Origin: Deltaproteobacteria bacterium
GTDB lineage: Bacteria; Desulfobacterota; Desulfobulbia; Desulfobulbales; Desulfocapsaceae
Direction of reading: 5' to 3'
Length of the DNA stretch: 6,875 bases
NCBI GenBank assembly: GCA_021779275.1
Contig: JAJYAX010000083.1
Location: forward strand, 1-6,875
The first letter of the stretch is position 1, and every line of letters starts with the position of its first letter. The position numbers were made by a program, and so were the translations under genes. Of this stretch, positions 1-6,048 are shown piece after piece. The notes beneath the pieces were generated by a model that had not been told where the DNA came from, did no database searches, and saw only the letters and a program-made list of their open reading frames with translations.

Positions 1-118
1 GTTCCGTTGCATGCTTCCGGACATGGTACACAATCCATGATGTCTCGCTCTCAGTAAGGATGTCCTTCACCCGTTCGATTTTGAACAGATGATGAGGTTT
101 CCGCTCATCTGTTTTCAC
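1..118 (-). CDS. possible 5' part of an unidentified leftward gene, cut by the window edge
   Basis: On the minus strand a frame starting with GTG at 118 stays open to the edge (39 codons). It begins VKTDERKPHHLFKIERVKD and continues with ITLTES-like polar residues and a WIVYHVRKHATE stretch. The same frame is open upstream to a stop at 160-158 but has no ATG there. No Shine-Dalgarno sequence is visible before the GTG, which would sit only a few bases after the predicted transcription start. A leaderless message, or a later GTG in the same frame, is therefore possible. The composition (charged, amphipathic) looks protein-like, and a promoter lies directly upstream. I do not recognise a family. 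It is clearly not the start of yejF, the ATPase gene expected after yejE, because no P-loop-type ABC N-terminus is present. The existence and exact start of this gene are uncertain. Confidence 0.35.
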   Translation of the reverse strand, partial: MKTDERKPHHLFKIERVKDILTESETSWIVYHVRKHATE

Positions 119-127
119 AGAAGAACG

Positions 128-161
128 ATTATACGATAAAAACTCAAATAAGTCATGTCAA
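128..161 (-). promoter_or_regulatory. candidate sigma70-type promoter reading leftward
   Basis: The minus strand has a perfect -35 hexamer TTGACA at 161-156. A TATCGT hexamer (4 of 6 consensus bases, 138-133) follows after a 17-bp spacer. It overlaps the start of a perfect TATAAT at 133-128, which taken alone would be 22 bp from the -35. Either -10 would start transcription near 121-126, just before the GTG at 118. The surroundings are AT-rich. No expression evidence is possible from sequence alone. Confidence 0.5.
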
Positions 162-188
162 TATTTAGAAAATATTCTCTCAGAGAGA
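160..188. repeat. two adjacent short palindromes upstream of the leftward promoter
   Basis: AATATTT-AGA-AAATATT (160-176) is a perfect inverted repeat with 7-bp arms and a 3-bp centre. It overlaps the outer two bases of the -35 hexamer. Immediately next to it, TCTCTC-A-GAGAGA (176-188) is a second perfect palindrome with 6-bp arms. The position over and just upstream of the -35 element fits an operator or activator site, but no known regulator consensus is recognised. Short AT-rich palindromes also arise by chance. Confidence 0.4.
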
Positions 189-193
189 CCGGG

Positions 194-222
194 AAGAAAA
201 CCGCGGCGAAACAAATCCGCCG
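194..222 (-). terminator. candidate intrinsic terminator after yejE
   Basis: On the minus strand, 12 bases after the yejE stop, CGGCGGA-TTTGT-TTCGCCG can fold into a 7-bp stem (one G-U pair) with a 5-base loop. After CGG there follows a T-rich stretch, TTTTCTT. The tract is imperfect and set back three bases from the stem, so termination may be partial. It would separate yejE from whatever is transcribed leftward from the promoter near 156. Confidence 0.45.
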
Positions 223-233
223 ACGTTCTTACC

Positions 234-1274
234 CTACCTTCTCCGCGGGTCGAAGGTCTCCCGTAAGGCCTCGCCAATAAAAATCAGCAGGACCAGGGTT
301 CCAACCAAAACAATGAAGGTAGACAGGGAAAGCCACCAGGCATCAATATTTGCCTTCCCCTGGGCAAGCAATTCGCCCAGACTCGGCGTGGAAGGCGGTA
401 CGCCCAGTCCGAGAAAATCGAGACTAGTAAGCGCCAGAATAGCCGCAGACATCCGGAAAGGAAGAAAGGTAATCACCGGGGCCATACCGTTGGGCAGGAG
501 GTGGCGGTACATAATTGTGAGATTTCCAACGCCCAACGCTCTCGCGGCCTTCACATATTCCATGTTCCGCCCCTTAAGAAACTCGGCCCTGACATAATCG
601 GACAATCCCATCCAGCTGAACAGGGATAAAAGCATCAGGAGGAGGAGAAGGCTTGGCTTGAATATCGAGGCAAAAATAATGAGCAGATACAGTTCAGGCA
701 TCGAACTCCAGATCTCGATAAACCTCTGGGATAGGAGATCCACCCTTCCGCCGAAGAAGCCCTGCAAGGCTCCGGCGATAATGCCCAGGAGTGTCCCGAC
801 CAGGGTCAGGACAAAACCAAAGAGGACGCTCAGCCTGAAACCATATAACAAGCGAGCCAGGACATCGCGGCCGCGATCATCCGTCCCCAGCAGATTCACC
901 CTGGAGGGAGGAGACGGCAAAGGGCCGTCAACCCTCAGATTGATGGAATTGTATCCATGTCGATTGATGGGAAAAAAGGCATGGTTGCCGGCCTTCCTCA
1001 TCTGCTCCAGGAAAAACGGGTCCTGGTAATCGGTCTCCGTTTCAAACACACCTCCGAAGACCGTCTCGGGATAAGACTTCAGGAAAGGGAAATAGTATCC
1101 TCCATTGTAGACGACAAGGAAGGGTACATCATTGCTGATCAACTCGGAACAGAGGCTGAGGCAGAAAAAAAAGCAGAATATCAACAGACTATAATATCCT
1201 CGCCTATTGTGTCTAAACCGTCTCCAACGCCTTCCGCCGGGGCCCGGACGGAGTATTTTATCTATCTTTTTCAT
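234..1274 (-). CDS. yejE: peptide/microcin C-type ABC transporter inner-membrane permease YejE
   Basis: This is the second permease subunit of a YejABEF-type importer of the peptide/nickel (Dpp/Opp) family, which brings oligopeptides, and in E. coli the antibiotic microcin C, across the inner membrane. The 346-residue product matches remembered E. coli YejE (about 341 aa) along its length. It has an N-terminal RFRHNRRGYYSLLIF segment leading into TM1 (about 28-46) and the family's large periplasmic insert (about 50-128, with YFPFLKSYPET and DYQDPFF). Next come the DppC-like GTDDRGRDVLARLLYG block (130-145), further TM helices and the cytoplasmic EAA loop that docks the ATPase (YVKAARALGV to RHLLPNG, 240-263). 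It ends in IGEALRETFDP. The frame is open upstream to 1367, but those starts overlap yejB. The ATG at 1274 has an AAGGGCAGG ribosome site and gives the family length. It lies 49 bp after yejB, in the same operon. Confidence 0.93.
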   Translation of the reverse strand: MKKIDKILRPGPGGRRWRRFRHNRRGYYSLLIFCFFFCLSLCSELISNDVPFLVVYNGGYYFPFLKSYPETVFGGVFETETDYQDPFFLEQMRKAGNHAFFPINRHGYNSINLRVDGPLPSPPSRVNLLGTDDRGRDVLARLLYGFRLSVLFGFVLTLVGTLLGIIAGALQGFFGGRVDLLSQRFIEIWSSMPELYLLIIFASIFKPSLLLLLMLLSLFSWMGLSDYVRAEFLKGRNMEYVKAARALGVGNLTIMYRHLLPNGMAPVITFLPFRMSAAILALTSLDFLGLGVPPSTPSLGELLAQGKANIDAWWLSLSTFIVLVGTLVLLIFIGEALRETFDPRRR

Positions 1275-1323
1275 GCCTGCCCTTACAATGGGTGCGCTCG
1301 TGGAAAAGCCCTGTGCCTGCCGG

Positions 1324-2376
1324 TTATTCGACCCGGTCAAAGCTGATCCGAGGGTCCACAACCACATAGCTGAGATCCGAGAGAAGGCGTGAGATGAGCC
1401 CGATCACCGTGAAAAAATAGAGCGTACCCAAAACGACCGGATAATCACGATTCATGACCGACTCATAGGCAAGCATACCCATCCCGTTCAGAGAAAAGAT
1501 CGTCTCAATAAGCAGGCTGCCGGTGAAAAAAGAGGCGATAAAATACCCGGGAAAGCCAGTGATGATAGGAATAATCGCATTTCTAAATACATGTCTATAC
1601 AGGACCTGTTTTTCCGTCAACCCCTTGGCGCGGGCCGTCAGAACGTATTGTTTATTGATTTCTTCCAGAAACGAATTCTTGGTCAGCATGGTCATCACCG
1701 CCAGACTCCCGACCGCGCTTGCCGTAATCGGCAGGACCATATGCCAGAGATAATCAAGCACCTTCATCGTAAGGCTGAGGTCGCCCCAGTTATCCGAAAC
1801 CAGACCGCGAAGGGGAAAGACATTCCAGAAGCTGCCTCCACCGAAGAGAACGATCAGGATGATCCCCAGCACAAATCCCGGTATCGCATAGCCAATAAGA
1901 ATAATGGTGCTGGTGAAGATATCGAAACGCGAACCGTCTTGGACGGCCTTTCTGATACCCAGCGGAATACATACCCCATAGACGATTATAAAACTCCAAA
2001 GCCCCAGCGACATGGAGACAGGGAGCCGGGAGATGACGAGATGCACGACGCTCTGATGATAATAATACGATTCACCGAAATCAAACAGCAGATAATTTTT
2101 CATCATGACGAGGAATCGTTCAACAGGAGGCCGGTCGAAGCCATACAGTTCCTGGAGTTTTTCCAGGCGTTCATTATCAAGCCCCGAGCTGCCGCGATAC
2201 ATGGACGAAACACTGGCGCCAACCTCACCTCCTCCTCTCCCGTGCCCTTCAATCTCGGCGATCAGTTTATCAACCGGCCCGCCGGGAACAAACTGGGTGA
2301 TGACAAAGGTGATCAGCATGACCCCGAACAGGGTCGGGATCATCAGAAGCATGCGTTTTACAATATAAAAAATCAT
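1324..2376 (-). CDS. yejB: peptide/microcin C-type ABC transporter inner-membrane permease YejB
   Basis: This is the first permease subunit of the YejABEF-type importer and partner of YejE in the transmembrane channel. The 350-residue protein (E. coli YejB about 364) has the DppB/OppB layout. TM1 is at about 8-28 with PTLFGVMLITF and then VPGGPVDKLIAEIEG, which is typical of YejB. A periplasmic region (about 35-118) includes YRGSSGLD and LYGFDRPPVERF. Four to five more helices follow, with LPLGIRKAV-like and IIGYAIPGF-type core motifs (about 138-170). The EAA loop is YVLTARAKGL to RHVFRNAIIP (244-270), and the protein ends YVVVDPRISF. The ATG at 2376 is the first possible start, because an in-frame stop lies shortly upstream. 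Its ribosome site is weak (CGGAAACC). yejA, which normally precedes yejB, is absent: the next gene upstream is rnd on the other strand. The long antisense reading frame over this gene is a shadow. Confidence 0.95.
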   Translation of the reverse strand: MIFYIVKRMLLMIPTLFGVMLITFVITQFVPGGPVDKLIAEIEGHGRGGGEVGASVSSMYRGSSGLDNERLEKLQELYGFDRPPVERFLVMMKNYLLFDFGESYYYHQSVVHLVISRLPVSMSLGLWSFIIVYGVCIPLGIRKAVQDGSRFDIFTSTIILIGYAIPGFVLGIILIVLFGGGSFWNVFPLRGLVSDNWGDLSLTMKVLDYLWHMVLPITASAVGSLAVMTMLTKNSFLEEINKQYVLTARAKGLTEKQVLYRHVFRNAIIPIITGFPGYFIASFFTGSLLIETIFSLNGMGMLAYESVMNRDYPVVLGTLYFFTVIGLISRLLSDLSYVVVDPRISFDRVE

Positions 2377-2442
2377 TGGTTTCCGATGTATTATTGCCAG
2401 ATCGTTTCAGCCTCCGGGGCAAGTGATCCTCTCAACTCTCTT

Positions 2443-2471
2443 CTTATGTCGTTGCCATCGGAAATTGTCAA
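2443..2471 (-). promoter_or_regulatory. predicted sigma70-type promoter of the yejBE operon
   Basis: On the minus strand a perfect TTGACA (2471-2466) is followed after exactly 17 bp by CATAAG (2448-2443), which matches the -10 consensus at four positions. Transcription would start near 2436, giving a leader of about 60 bases before the yejB ATG. The leader could form a weak TTGCC/GGCAA stem, too small to call a regulatory element. No operator is obvious. Confidence 0.6.
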
Positions 2472-2656
2472 CCCCTAATCGTCACGTTCCTCTCGACCGC
2501 GAAAAAGAAAAGATTCCTCCCCACCACCTTCCCTCCATGCCATGACAAAATGGAGACAAAAAAATCATTCTTCCATCAGAATGCAACAATAATACTTGTT
2601 TTTTTTCCCACTTTATGTCTTTGTGCGTTGCATAACAGCTGTCTACCAGTTGCAGA

Positions 2657-2670
2657 TGAAAGAACTTTCA
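2657..2670. repeat. short inverted repeat upstream of rnd
   Basis: TGAAAG-AA-CTTTCA is a perfect inverted repeat with 6-bp arms, centred about 50 bp before the rnd start codon. It could be an operator or a small hairpin in the rnd leader. It is too short to exclude chance, and no known regulator consensus is recognised. Confidence 0.3.
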
Positions 2671-2713
2671 ACCTTTCCATCAGCGGATATTAACAGATAG
2701 AGACGAAGGCATC

Positions 2714-3826
2714 ATGATCGCAACCCAAACTGCATTACAAGAGCTTATTGAACGTGCCAGAGGAACGGACGCGGTGGCACTGGACACTGAGTTCGTCTGG
2801 GAGCGCACCTATTATCCCCGTCTGGGTTTAATCCAGCTGGCCCTTTCAGACGAAGAGTGTTTTTTGATCGACCCGCTTGCCCTGCCGGACCTGTCAGCGC
2901 TTGGCGAACTACTGGCGGACCCGAGCGTGGTCAAGATATTCCATGACGCCCCGCAGGATCTGGCTATCCTCAGCCGGACGACCGGGTCAATCCCGAAAAA
3001 CATCTTCGACACCCGCCTGGCCGCAGGTTTTACCGGTCTCTCGGCAACATTATCACTGAGCAATCTTATAAAGATATTGCTTGATATTGATCTCAAGAAG
3101 ACAGAAACACGGACCAATTGGCTCAAGCGTCCGCTTGCCGCGGAACAGATCGATTACGCCCTGGACGACGTCCGCTATCTTCGAGCGGTGAGAATTCTTC
3201 TTTTGAGCAGCATCATCGGTCCTGAGATCAAATCGTGGCTTCAGGAAGAATTGGAACTCCTGGATGCTCCGGCCGCCTATATGGGTCATATGGACGATGA
3301 ACGGTACCTGAAAATCAAAGACGCCAGCAGCCTGCCCCCACAGGGACTCGCTGTCCTGCGGGAACTTGCCCTCTGGCGGGAAGAAGAAGCACGAACACTG
3401 AATCGCCCCCGTGGACATATCGTTCCGGACAACGTCCTCCTCAACATCGCCAGAAAGCGACTGCGGAACACGGACGAGCTGCGCACGGAGACTGGTCTTT
3501 CCCCACGGGCGACGGAGCGTTACGGCGACAAGATTGCCGCCGCCGTCCAGAAGGGCATGGACTCGCAAAAATCCGTACCACTGCCGATAAACAGAAGCAT
3601 CAAGCTTACCAAAAAAGACAAGGAAGCCCTGGCCAGACTGAATCAGCTTGTCCTGCTCAAAAGTGAGGTGCAGGGTATCGATCCGGCCATTGTCGGTAAC
3701 GGTTCTGAATTCAAGCTGCTTGTCAAAATCCTGAATAAATCATGTGAATCCAAGATGCTTCGCCAGATGGAAGGATGGCGAAAGACCTTCCTCAAAGACT
3801 TTTTCAGACAGACGTCACTACGATAA
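2714..3826 (+). CDS. rnd: ribonuclease D (DEDDy 3'-5' exoribonuclease with HRDC region)
   Basis: This cytoplasmic 3'-5' exoribonuclease trims tRNA precursors and other small structured RNAs using two metal ions. All DEDDy residues are visible. Exo I is ALDTEFVWERTYYPRLGLIQ with D24 and E26. Exo II is FHDAPQDLAIL with D82. Exo III is QIDYALDDVRYL with Y148 and D152. TNWLKRPL, just before Exo III, is also typical of RNase D. Residues about 208-281 (LPPQGLAVLREL...REEEARTLNRPRGHIVPD...) form an HRDC domain used for RNA binding. The remaining 90 residues are a lysine-rich C-terminal helical extension corresponding to the second HRDC-like domain. The 370-aa length agrees with E. coli RNase D (375). 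The ATG has a GAAGG site four bases upstream, close but acceptable. The next gene starts 13 bp downstream, suggesting one transcript. Confidence 0.95.
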   Translation: MIATQTALQELIERARGTDAVALDTEFVWERTYYPRLGLIQLALSDEECFLIDPLALPDLSALGELLADPSVVKIFHDAPQDLAILSRTTGSIPKNIFDTRLAAGFTGLSATLSLSNLIKILLDIDLKKTETRTNWLKRPLAAEQIDYALDDVRYLRAVRILLLSSIIGPEIKSWLQEELELLDAPAAYMGHMDDERYLKIKDASSLPPQGLAVLRELALWREEEARTLNRPRGHIVPDNVLLNIARKRLRNTDELRTETGLSPRATERYGDKIAAAVQKGMDSQKSVPLPINRSIKLTKKDKEALARLNQLVLLKSEVQGIDPAIVGNGSEFKLLVKILNKSCESKMLRQMEGWRKTFLKDFFRQTSLR

Positions 3827-3839
3827 ATCAAAAACCCTT

Positions 3840-4139
3840 ATGGAAACAGGAGAGAAATTCTACTCGATTTTTGCGATAGTTTTTATCATCGCCCTGATTT
3901 CTGTCCTGATCGTCTTCCCGGAATGCAGGCAGCTGATGGTCCTGCTGCCCATTACTCTGGTCGGCTTGCTTGTTAACGTCATTTTTATGTTTATTGTCTT
4001 GCGGGATATATTCTTGCGGTCATTTACATCCTTCGGTCAAAAGGTACTCTGGGTTATTTTGATCCTGGTCTTCTGGCCAGCGGTCCTTATCTACCTCCCC
4101 CTGTTCGGATTCAAGGCCAGAACCAAGCCTCCGAGATGA
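3840..4139 (+). CDS. small integral membrane protein, three predicted TM helices, unknown function
   Basis: The 99-residue product is strongly hydrophobic with three predicted membrane segments, at about 8-26 (SIFAIVFIIALISVLIVF), 33-54 (VLLPITLVGLLVNVIF) and 68-91 (ILILVFWPAVLIYLPLF). A short charged loop RDIFLRSF lies before the third helix and a basic tail KARTKPPR ends the protein, consistent with an inner-membrane location. The last helix (W, then FWP, then IYLPLFG) is faintly reminiscent of PLDc_N-type short membrane domains, but this is a weak resemblance and not an assignment. The frame extends upstream into rnd, but the ATG at 3840, 13 bp after the rnd stop, is preferred because earlier starts would place a charged, non-conserved stretch over rnd. 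No clear ribosome site precedes it, so translation may be coupled to rnd. Function is unknown. Confidence 0.65.
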   Translation: METGEKFYSIFAIVFIIALISVLIVFPECRQLMVLLPITLVGLLVNVIFMFIVLRDIFLRSFTSFGQKVLWVILILVFWPAVLIYLPLFGFKARTKPPR

Positions 4140-4207
4140 TGGTACACCTCTAAATGCGCCTTTGAGACAATCTCTTCCACGGCATCATAATCGTTGTTCT
4201 TTGTCAT
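4091..4207 (-). other. out-of-frame continuation of the downstream-Cys-motif gene, or a separate 38-codon ORF
   Basis: In the +1 frame relative to the 4508-4185 gene, codons run without a stop from 4237 to a TAG at 4093-4091. They encode RGVFLVIMTKNNDYDAVEEI followed by VSKAHLEVYHHLGG and a short tail. A hydrophobic strand followed by an amphipathic helix looks more protein-like than the tail of the annotated frame (CLFGDYDKEQRL). An ATG at 4207 could start a free 38-residue peptide. Alternatively, one base too many in the GGGG run (4227-4224) or the TTTTT run (4219-4215) would have broken a single 138-residue gene. The end overlaps the convergent membrane-protein gene by 49 bp, which argues for caution. 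Confidence 0.3.
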
Positions 4208-4508
4208 AATCACCAAAAAGACACCCCTTGTTGTTAACTAAGATCCATTCGCTGACGTCTCTGTCTTCGGATAATATTTTTTTTCTGGCGGCAGCTCTTT
4301 TTCCATCGTTGAGGGATACATATTCGTCAGTGAAATGATCCTGACGACCTTCTGGGCATGCCCGATAATTGGTCATTGAATCCGGCAGCGGTTCGTTAAA
4401 TTCAAAGACCTGCTCCCAGAACCCGGCATCATGTCGATGCGTATCACAGTATATGCAGAATGACAGAATACTTTCCAGGCCTTCTTCCCGTGACTTGACT
4501 TCACCCAT
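4185..4508 (-). CDS. small soluble protein with a degenerate CxxC...GFWEQV...CPEG cysteine motif
   Basis: The 107-residue product has no signal peptide or membrane segment. Residues 10-56 (ESILSFCIYCDTHRHDAGFW, then EQVFEF and later NYRACPEG) resemble the motif CxxCKkIRddeGYWnqiE...HgICPeC. That motif commonly follows PAS or receiver domains in signalling proteins of deltaproteobacteria and is probably metal-binding or redox-related. Here C18, C21 and C51 are kept, but the fourth cysteine is glycine (G54), so a four-cysteine site would be incomplete; H24 and H26 lie nearby. No kinase or receiver domain is present, so the motif stands alone. The rest (about 57-107) is polar with a basic KRAAARKK stretch. 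The start is secure: GGAGGA sits six bases before the ATG at 4508. The 3' end may be frameshifted. The family link is from memory and the function is unknown. Confidence 0.7.
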   Translation of the reverse strand: MGEVKSREEGLESILSFCIYCDTHRHDAGFWEQVFEFNEPLPDSMTNYRACPEGRQDHFTDEYVSLNDGKRAAARKKILSEDRDVSEWILVNNKGCLFGDYDKEQRL

Positions 4509-4548
4509 GACGATTCCTCCAATCCATCTATTTGATAAATTACGAATG

Positions 4549-4576
4549 GTTATCTCAGATCAGAGGATACAATCAA
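4549..4576 (-). promoter_or_regulatory. weak sigma70-type promoter for the 4508-4185 gene
   Basis: On the minus strand TTGATT (4576-4571) and GATAAC (4554-4549), each matching four consensus positions, are separated by 16 bp. The predicted start near 4542 leaves a leader of about 34 bases containing the strong GGAGGA ribosome site. Both hexamers are imperfect, in keeping with a promoter that needs an activator. Confidence 0.35.
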
Positions 4577-4578
4577 CA

Positions 4579-4599
4579 TCCTACATTTTTCCTACATTT
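4579..4599. repeat. tandem 10-bp direct repeat with 11-bp period
   Basis: TCCTACATTT occurs twice, at 4579-4588 and 4590-4599, separated by one T. Read on the minus strand it is AAATGTAGGA-A-AAATGTAGGA. The two copies end two bases before the -35 of the weak leftward promoter and are centred near -48. Direct repeats one helical turn apart at this position are the usual layout of binding sites for OmpR/PhoB-type response regulators. The sequence itself is not a recognised box. Confidence 0.45.
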
Positions 4600-4770
4600 G
4601 CCAACGGTCCGAAAGAAAGGACATCCCTCCATCCCTTATTTTCAGGAAACGAGGTTCTCTTTTAATGGTATTTTTTGCAGGTAAGAGGAGGAGAAACAAA
4701 GAGATGTCTTAAGGACAATCGTAACATGCAGAATGATTGAGAAGGTAACGGATAGATAGTGAGAAAAAGC

Positions 4771-6048
4771 CTACTCCTGTTCCTTCCAGACCTCGGCGCC
4801 AAGTCTGGTGAGTTTATCCACCATCTGTTCATAGCCGCGTTCAAGATGATAGATTCTGGATATCTCTGTCCTGCCGGAAGCAGCGAGACCGGCGATGACG
4901 AGAGAAGAACTGGCCCGCAGATCAGTGGCCATCACCGGCGCACCGCAGAGACCATCGGCGCCCTTACCGTTAATCACCGCAGTATGACCATTGGTTCGAA
5001 TATCAGCACCCATCCGTTGCAACTCGCCCACATGCATGAAACGATTTTCAAAGATGGTCTCATTGATCACGCAGACACCGGAACTGAGGGTCATCAGGGC
5101 CATGAACTGCGCCTGCAGATCTGTGGGATAGCCAGGGTACGGCATGGTTTTGATATCGACACTCCGGAGTTTTCCATTCCCCTTGCGACGGTCCGCAGAG
5201 ACGAATATTGTGTCTGCATTTTCTTTGATCTCCATGCCGGTGGCCCGCAGCTTTTCCAGAAGCGATGGCAGATGGGCCGGGTTGCAGCCTTTAATGGTTG
5301 CCTCCCCGCCGGTGGCGCCGACGGCAATGAGGTAGGTGCCCGCCTCAATCCGGTCCGGAATGATTGTACAATCGGCAGGGGAGAGTCGCTCCACCCCGCA
5401 GATCTCCAGCCTATCGGTTTCACGCCCCTGGATCTCCGCGCCCATCCCTGTCAGCATATCGATAAGGTTGCCGATCTCGGGTTCACGCGCCGCATTTTTA
5501 ATGACCGTTGTTCCTTTGGCAAGCACCGCGGCCATAAGAAGATTTTCGGTACCGGTCACGGATGGAATATCGAAATAAATCGTACTTCCCTGCATCCGTC
5601 CTTCAATCTCCGCATCCACATACCCGTTTTCCAGCCGGCAGGTCACACCCAGCTTTTCAAACCCGGTAATATGAAAATTAATCGGACGCGCTCCAATCGC
5701 ACATCCTCCCGGGAGGGAAACCTTTGCCCGGCCGAGACGGGCAAGAAGAGGTCCCAGAACCAGCACAGAGGCGCGCATGGTCTTCACCAGATCATAGGAA
5801 GCCTCGGAGAAGGTGAGATGGGTGCTGTCTATCATCAAGGTGGTATCCTGCCGCCGCCAGGTAATGCCGAGACTTTCCAGGAGTTTCAGAATAGTCCTGG
5901 TATCCCGCAGGTCAGGGACATTATGGAGGATATGTGTACCGGGCGCCAGCAGGGTTGCGGCAATCAGAGGAAGTGCCGCATTTTTCGCACCACTTATCCG
6001 GACTTCGCCCACTAAGGGCTTACCACCTTGAATGACCAATTTTTCCAT
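4771..6048 (-). CDS. murA: UDP-N-acetylglucosamine 1-carboxyvinyltransferase
   Basis: MurA transfers enolpyruvate from PEP to UDP-GlcNAc in the cytoplasm, the first committed step of peptidoglycan synthesis and the target of fosfomycin. The 425-residue protein (E. coli 419) is full length. K22-N23 in [15 protein letters not shown] binds substrate. The active-site loop [16 protein letters not shown] carries C116, the cysteine alkylated by fosfomycin, and R121. The catalytic aspartate is D310 in [11 protein letters not shown], and R404 lies in [15 protein letters not shown] near the C-terminus. Two inside-out alpha/beta domains of EPSP-synthase type are expected. With the catalytic Cys present rather than Asp, fosfomycin sensitivity is predicted at the target level. 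The ATG at 6048 directly abuts the prmC TAG, and a GAGGA site lies within the end of prmC, so translation is coupled. No clear intrinsic terminator follows. Confidence 0.98.
   Translation of the reverse strand: MEKLVIQGGKPLVGEVRISGAKNAALPLIAATLLAPGTHILHNVPDLRDTRTILKLLESLGITWRRQDTTLMIDSTHLTFSEASYDLVKTMRASVLVLGPLLARLGRAKVSLPGGCAIGARPINFHITGFEKLGVTCRLENGYVDAEIEGRMQGSTIYFDIPSVTGTENLLMAAVLAKGTTVIKNAAREPEIGNLIDMLTGMGAEIQGRETDRLEICGVERLSPADCTIIPDRIEAGTYLIAVGATGGEATIKGCNPAHLPSLLEKLRATGMEIKENADTIFVSADRRKGNGKLRSVDIKTMPYPGYPTDLQAQFMALMTLSSGVCVINETIFENRFMHVGELQRMGADIRTNGHTAVINGKGADGLCGAPVMATDLRASSSLVIAGLAASGRTEISRIYHLERGYEQMVDKLTRLGAEVWKEQE

Larger units (their letters stand above)
2377..2713. other. divergent intergenic region between yejB and rnd
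   Basis: These 337 bp separate two divergent genes. They contain the yejB promoter, a T-run of eight bases (about 2599-2607), an 8-bp palindrome ACAGCTGT (2635-2642) and an inverted repeat TGAAAG-AA-CTTTCA (2657-2670). I see no convincing coding frame, RNA gene or well-scored rightward promoter. rnd must be transcribed from somewhere in this stretch. The nearest hexamers (for example CATAAC at 2631-2636) lack a matching -35. Confidence 0.7.

Noticed and set aside
1275..1367. Upstream in-frame ATG for yejE at 1367, adding 31 residues
   Set aside because: It lies inside the yejB 3' end and adds residues not found in remembered YejE proteins. The ATG at 1274 has a good ribosome site and the expected length.
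1591..2478. A 295-codon plus-strand open frame opposite yejB
   Set aside because: It is antisense to a confidently identified permease, polar and low in recognisable motifs, and has no ribosome site or promoter. It is treated as a shadow.
2620..2665. Possible sigma54 or sigma70 promoter for rnd (TTGC/TTGCAT elements)
   Set aside because: The -24 GG is absent before the TTGCA. The sigma70-like hexamers lack a paired -35/-10 at proper spacing, so no promoter is called.
3744..3839. Upstream in-frame ATG at 3744 for the small membrane protein
   Set aside because: The extra 32 residues would be encoded over the conserved frame of rnd and are charged and unlike a membrane-protein N-terminus. The ATG at 3840 fits the intergenic gap.
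4140..4184. Search for a bidirectional terminator between the convergent genes
   Set aside because: Only a 4-bp GAGA-CAA-TCTC stem without a T-tract is present, too weak to call a terminator.
4686..4712. Strong plus-strand AGGAGGAG followed by ATG TCT TAA
   Set aside because: The frame is only two codons long. No longer frame follows, and the purine-rich run is probably coincidental in the murA downstream region.
4759..6015. A 418-codon open frame on the plus strand opposite almost all of murA
   Set aside because: It exactly shadows murA, whose identity is certain. The translation is rich in His, Arg, Gly and Pro with no domain, and its start lies in the murA 3' end without a ribosome site. 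The length reflects the codon use of murA on the other strand.
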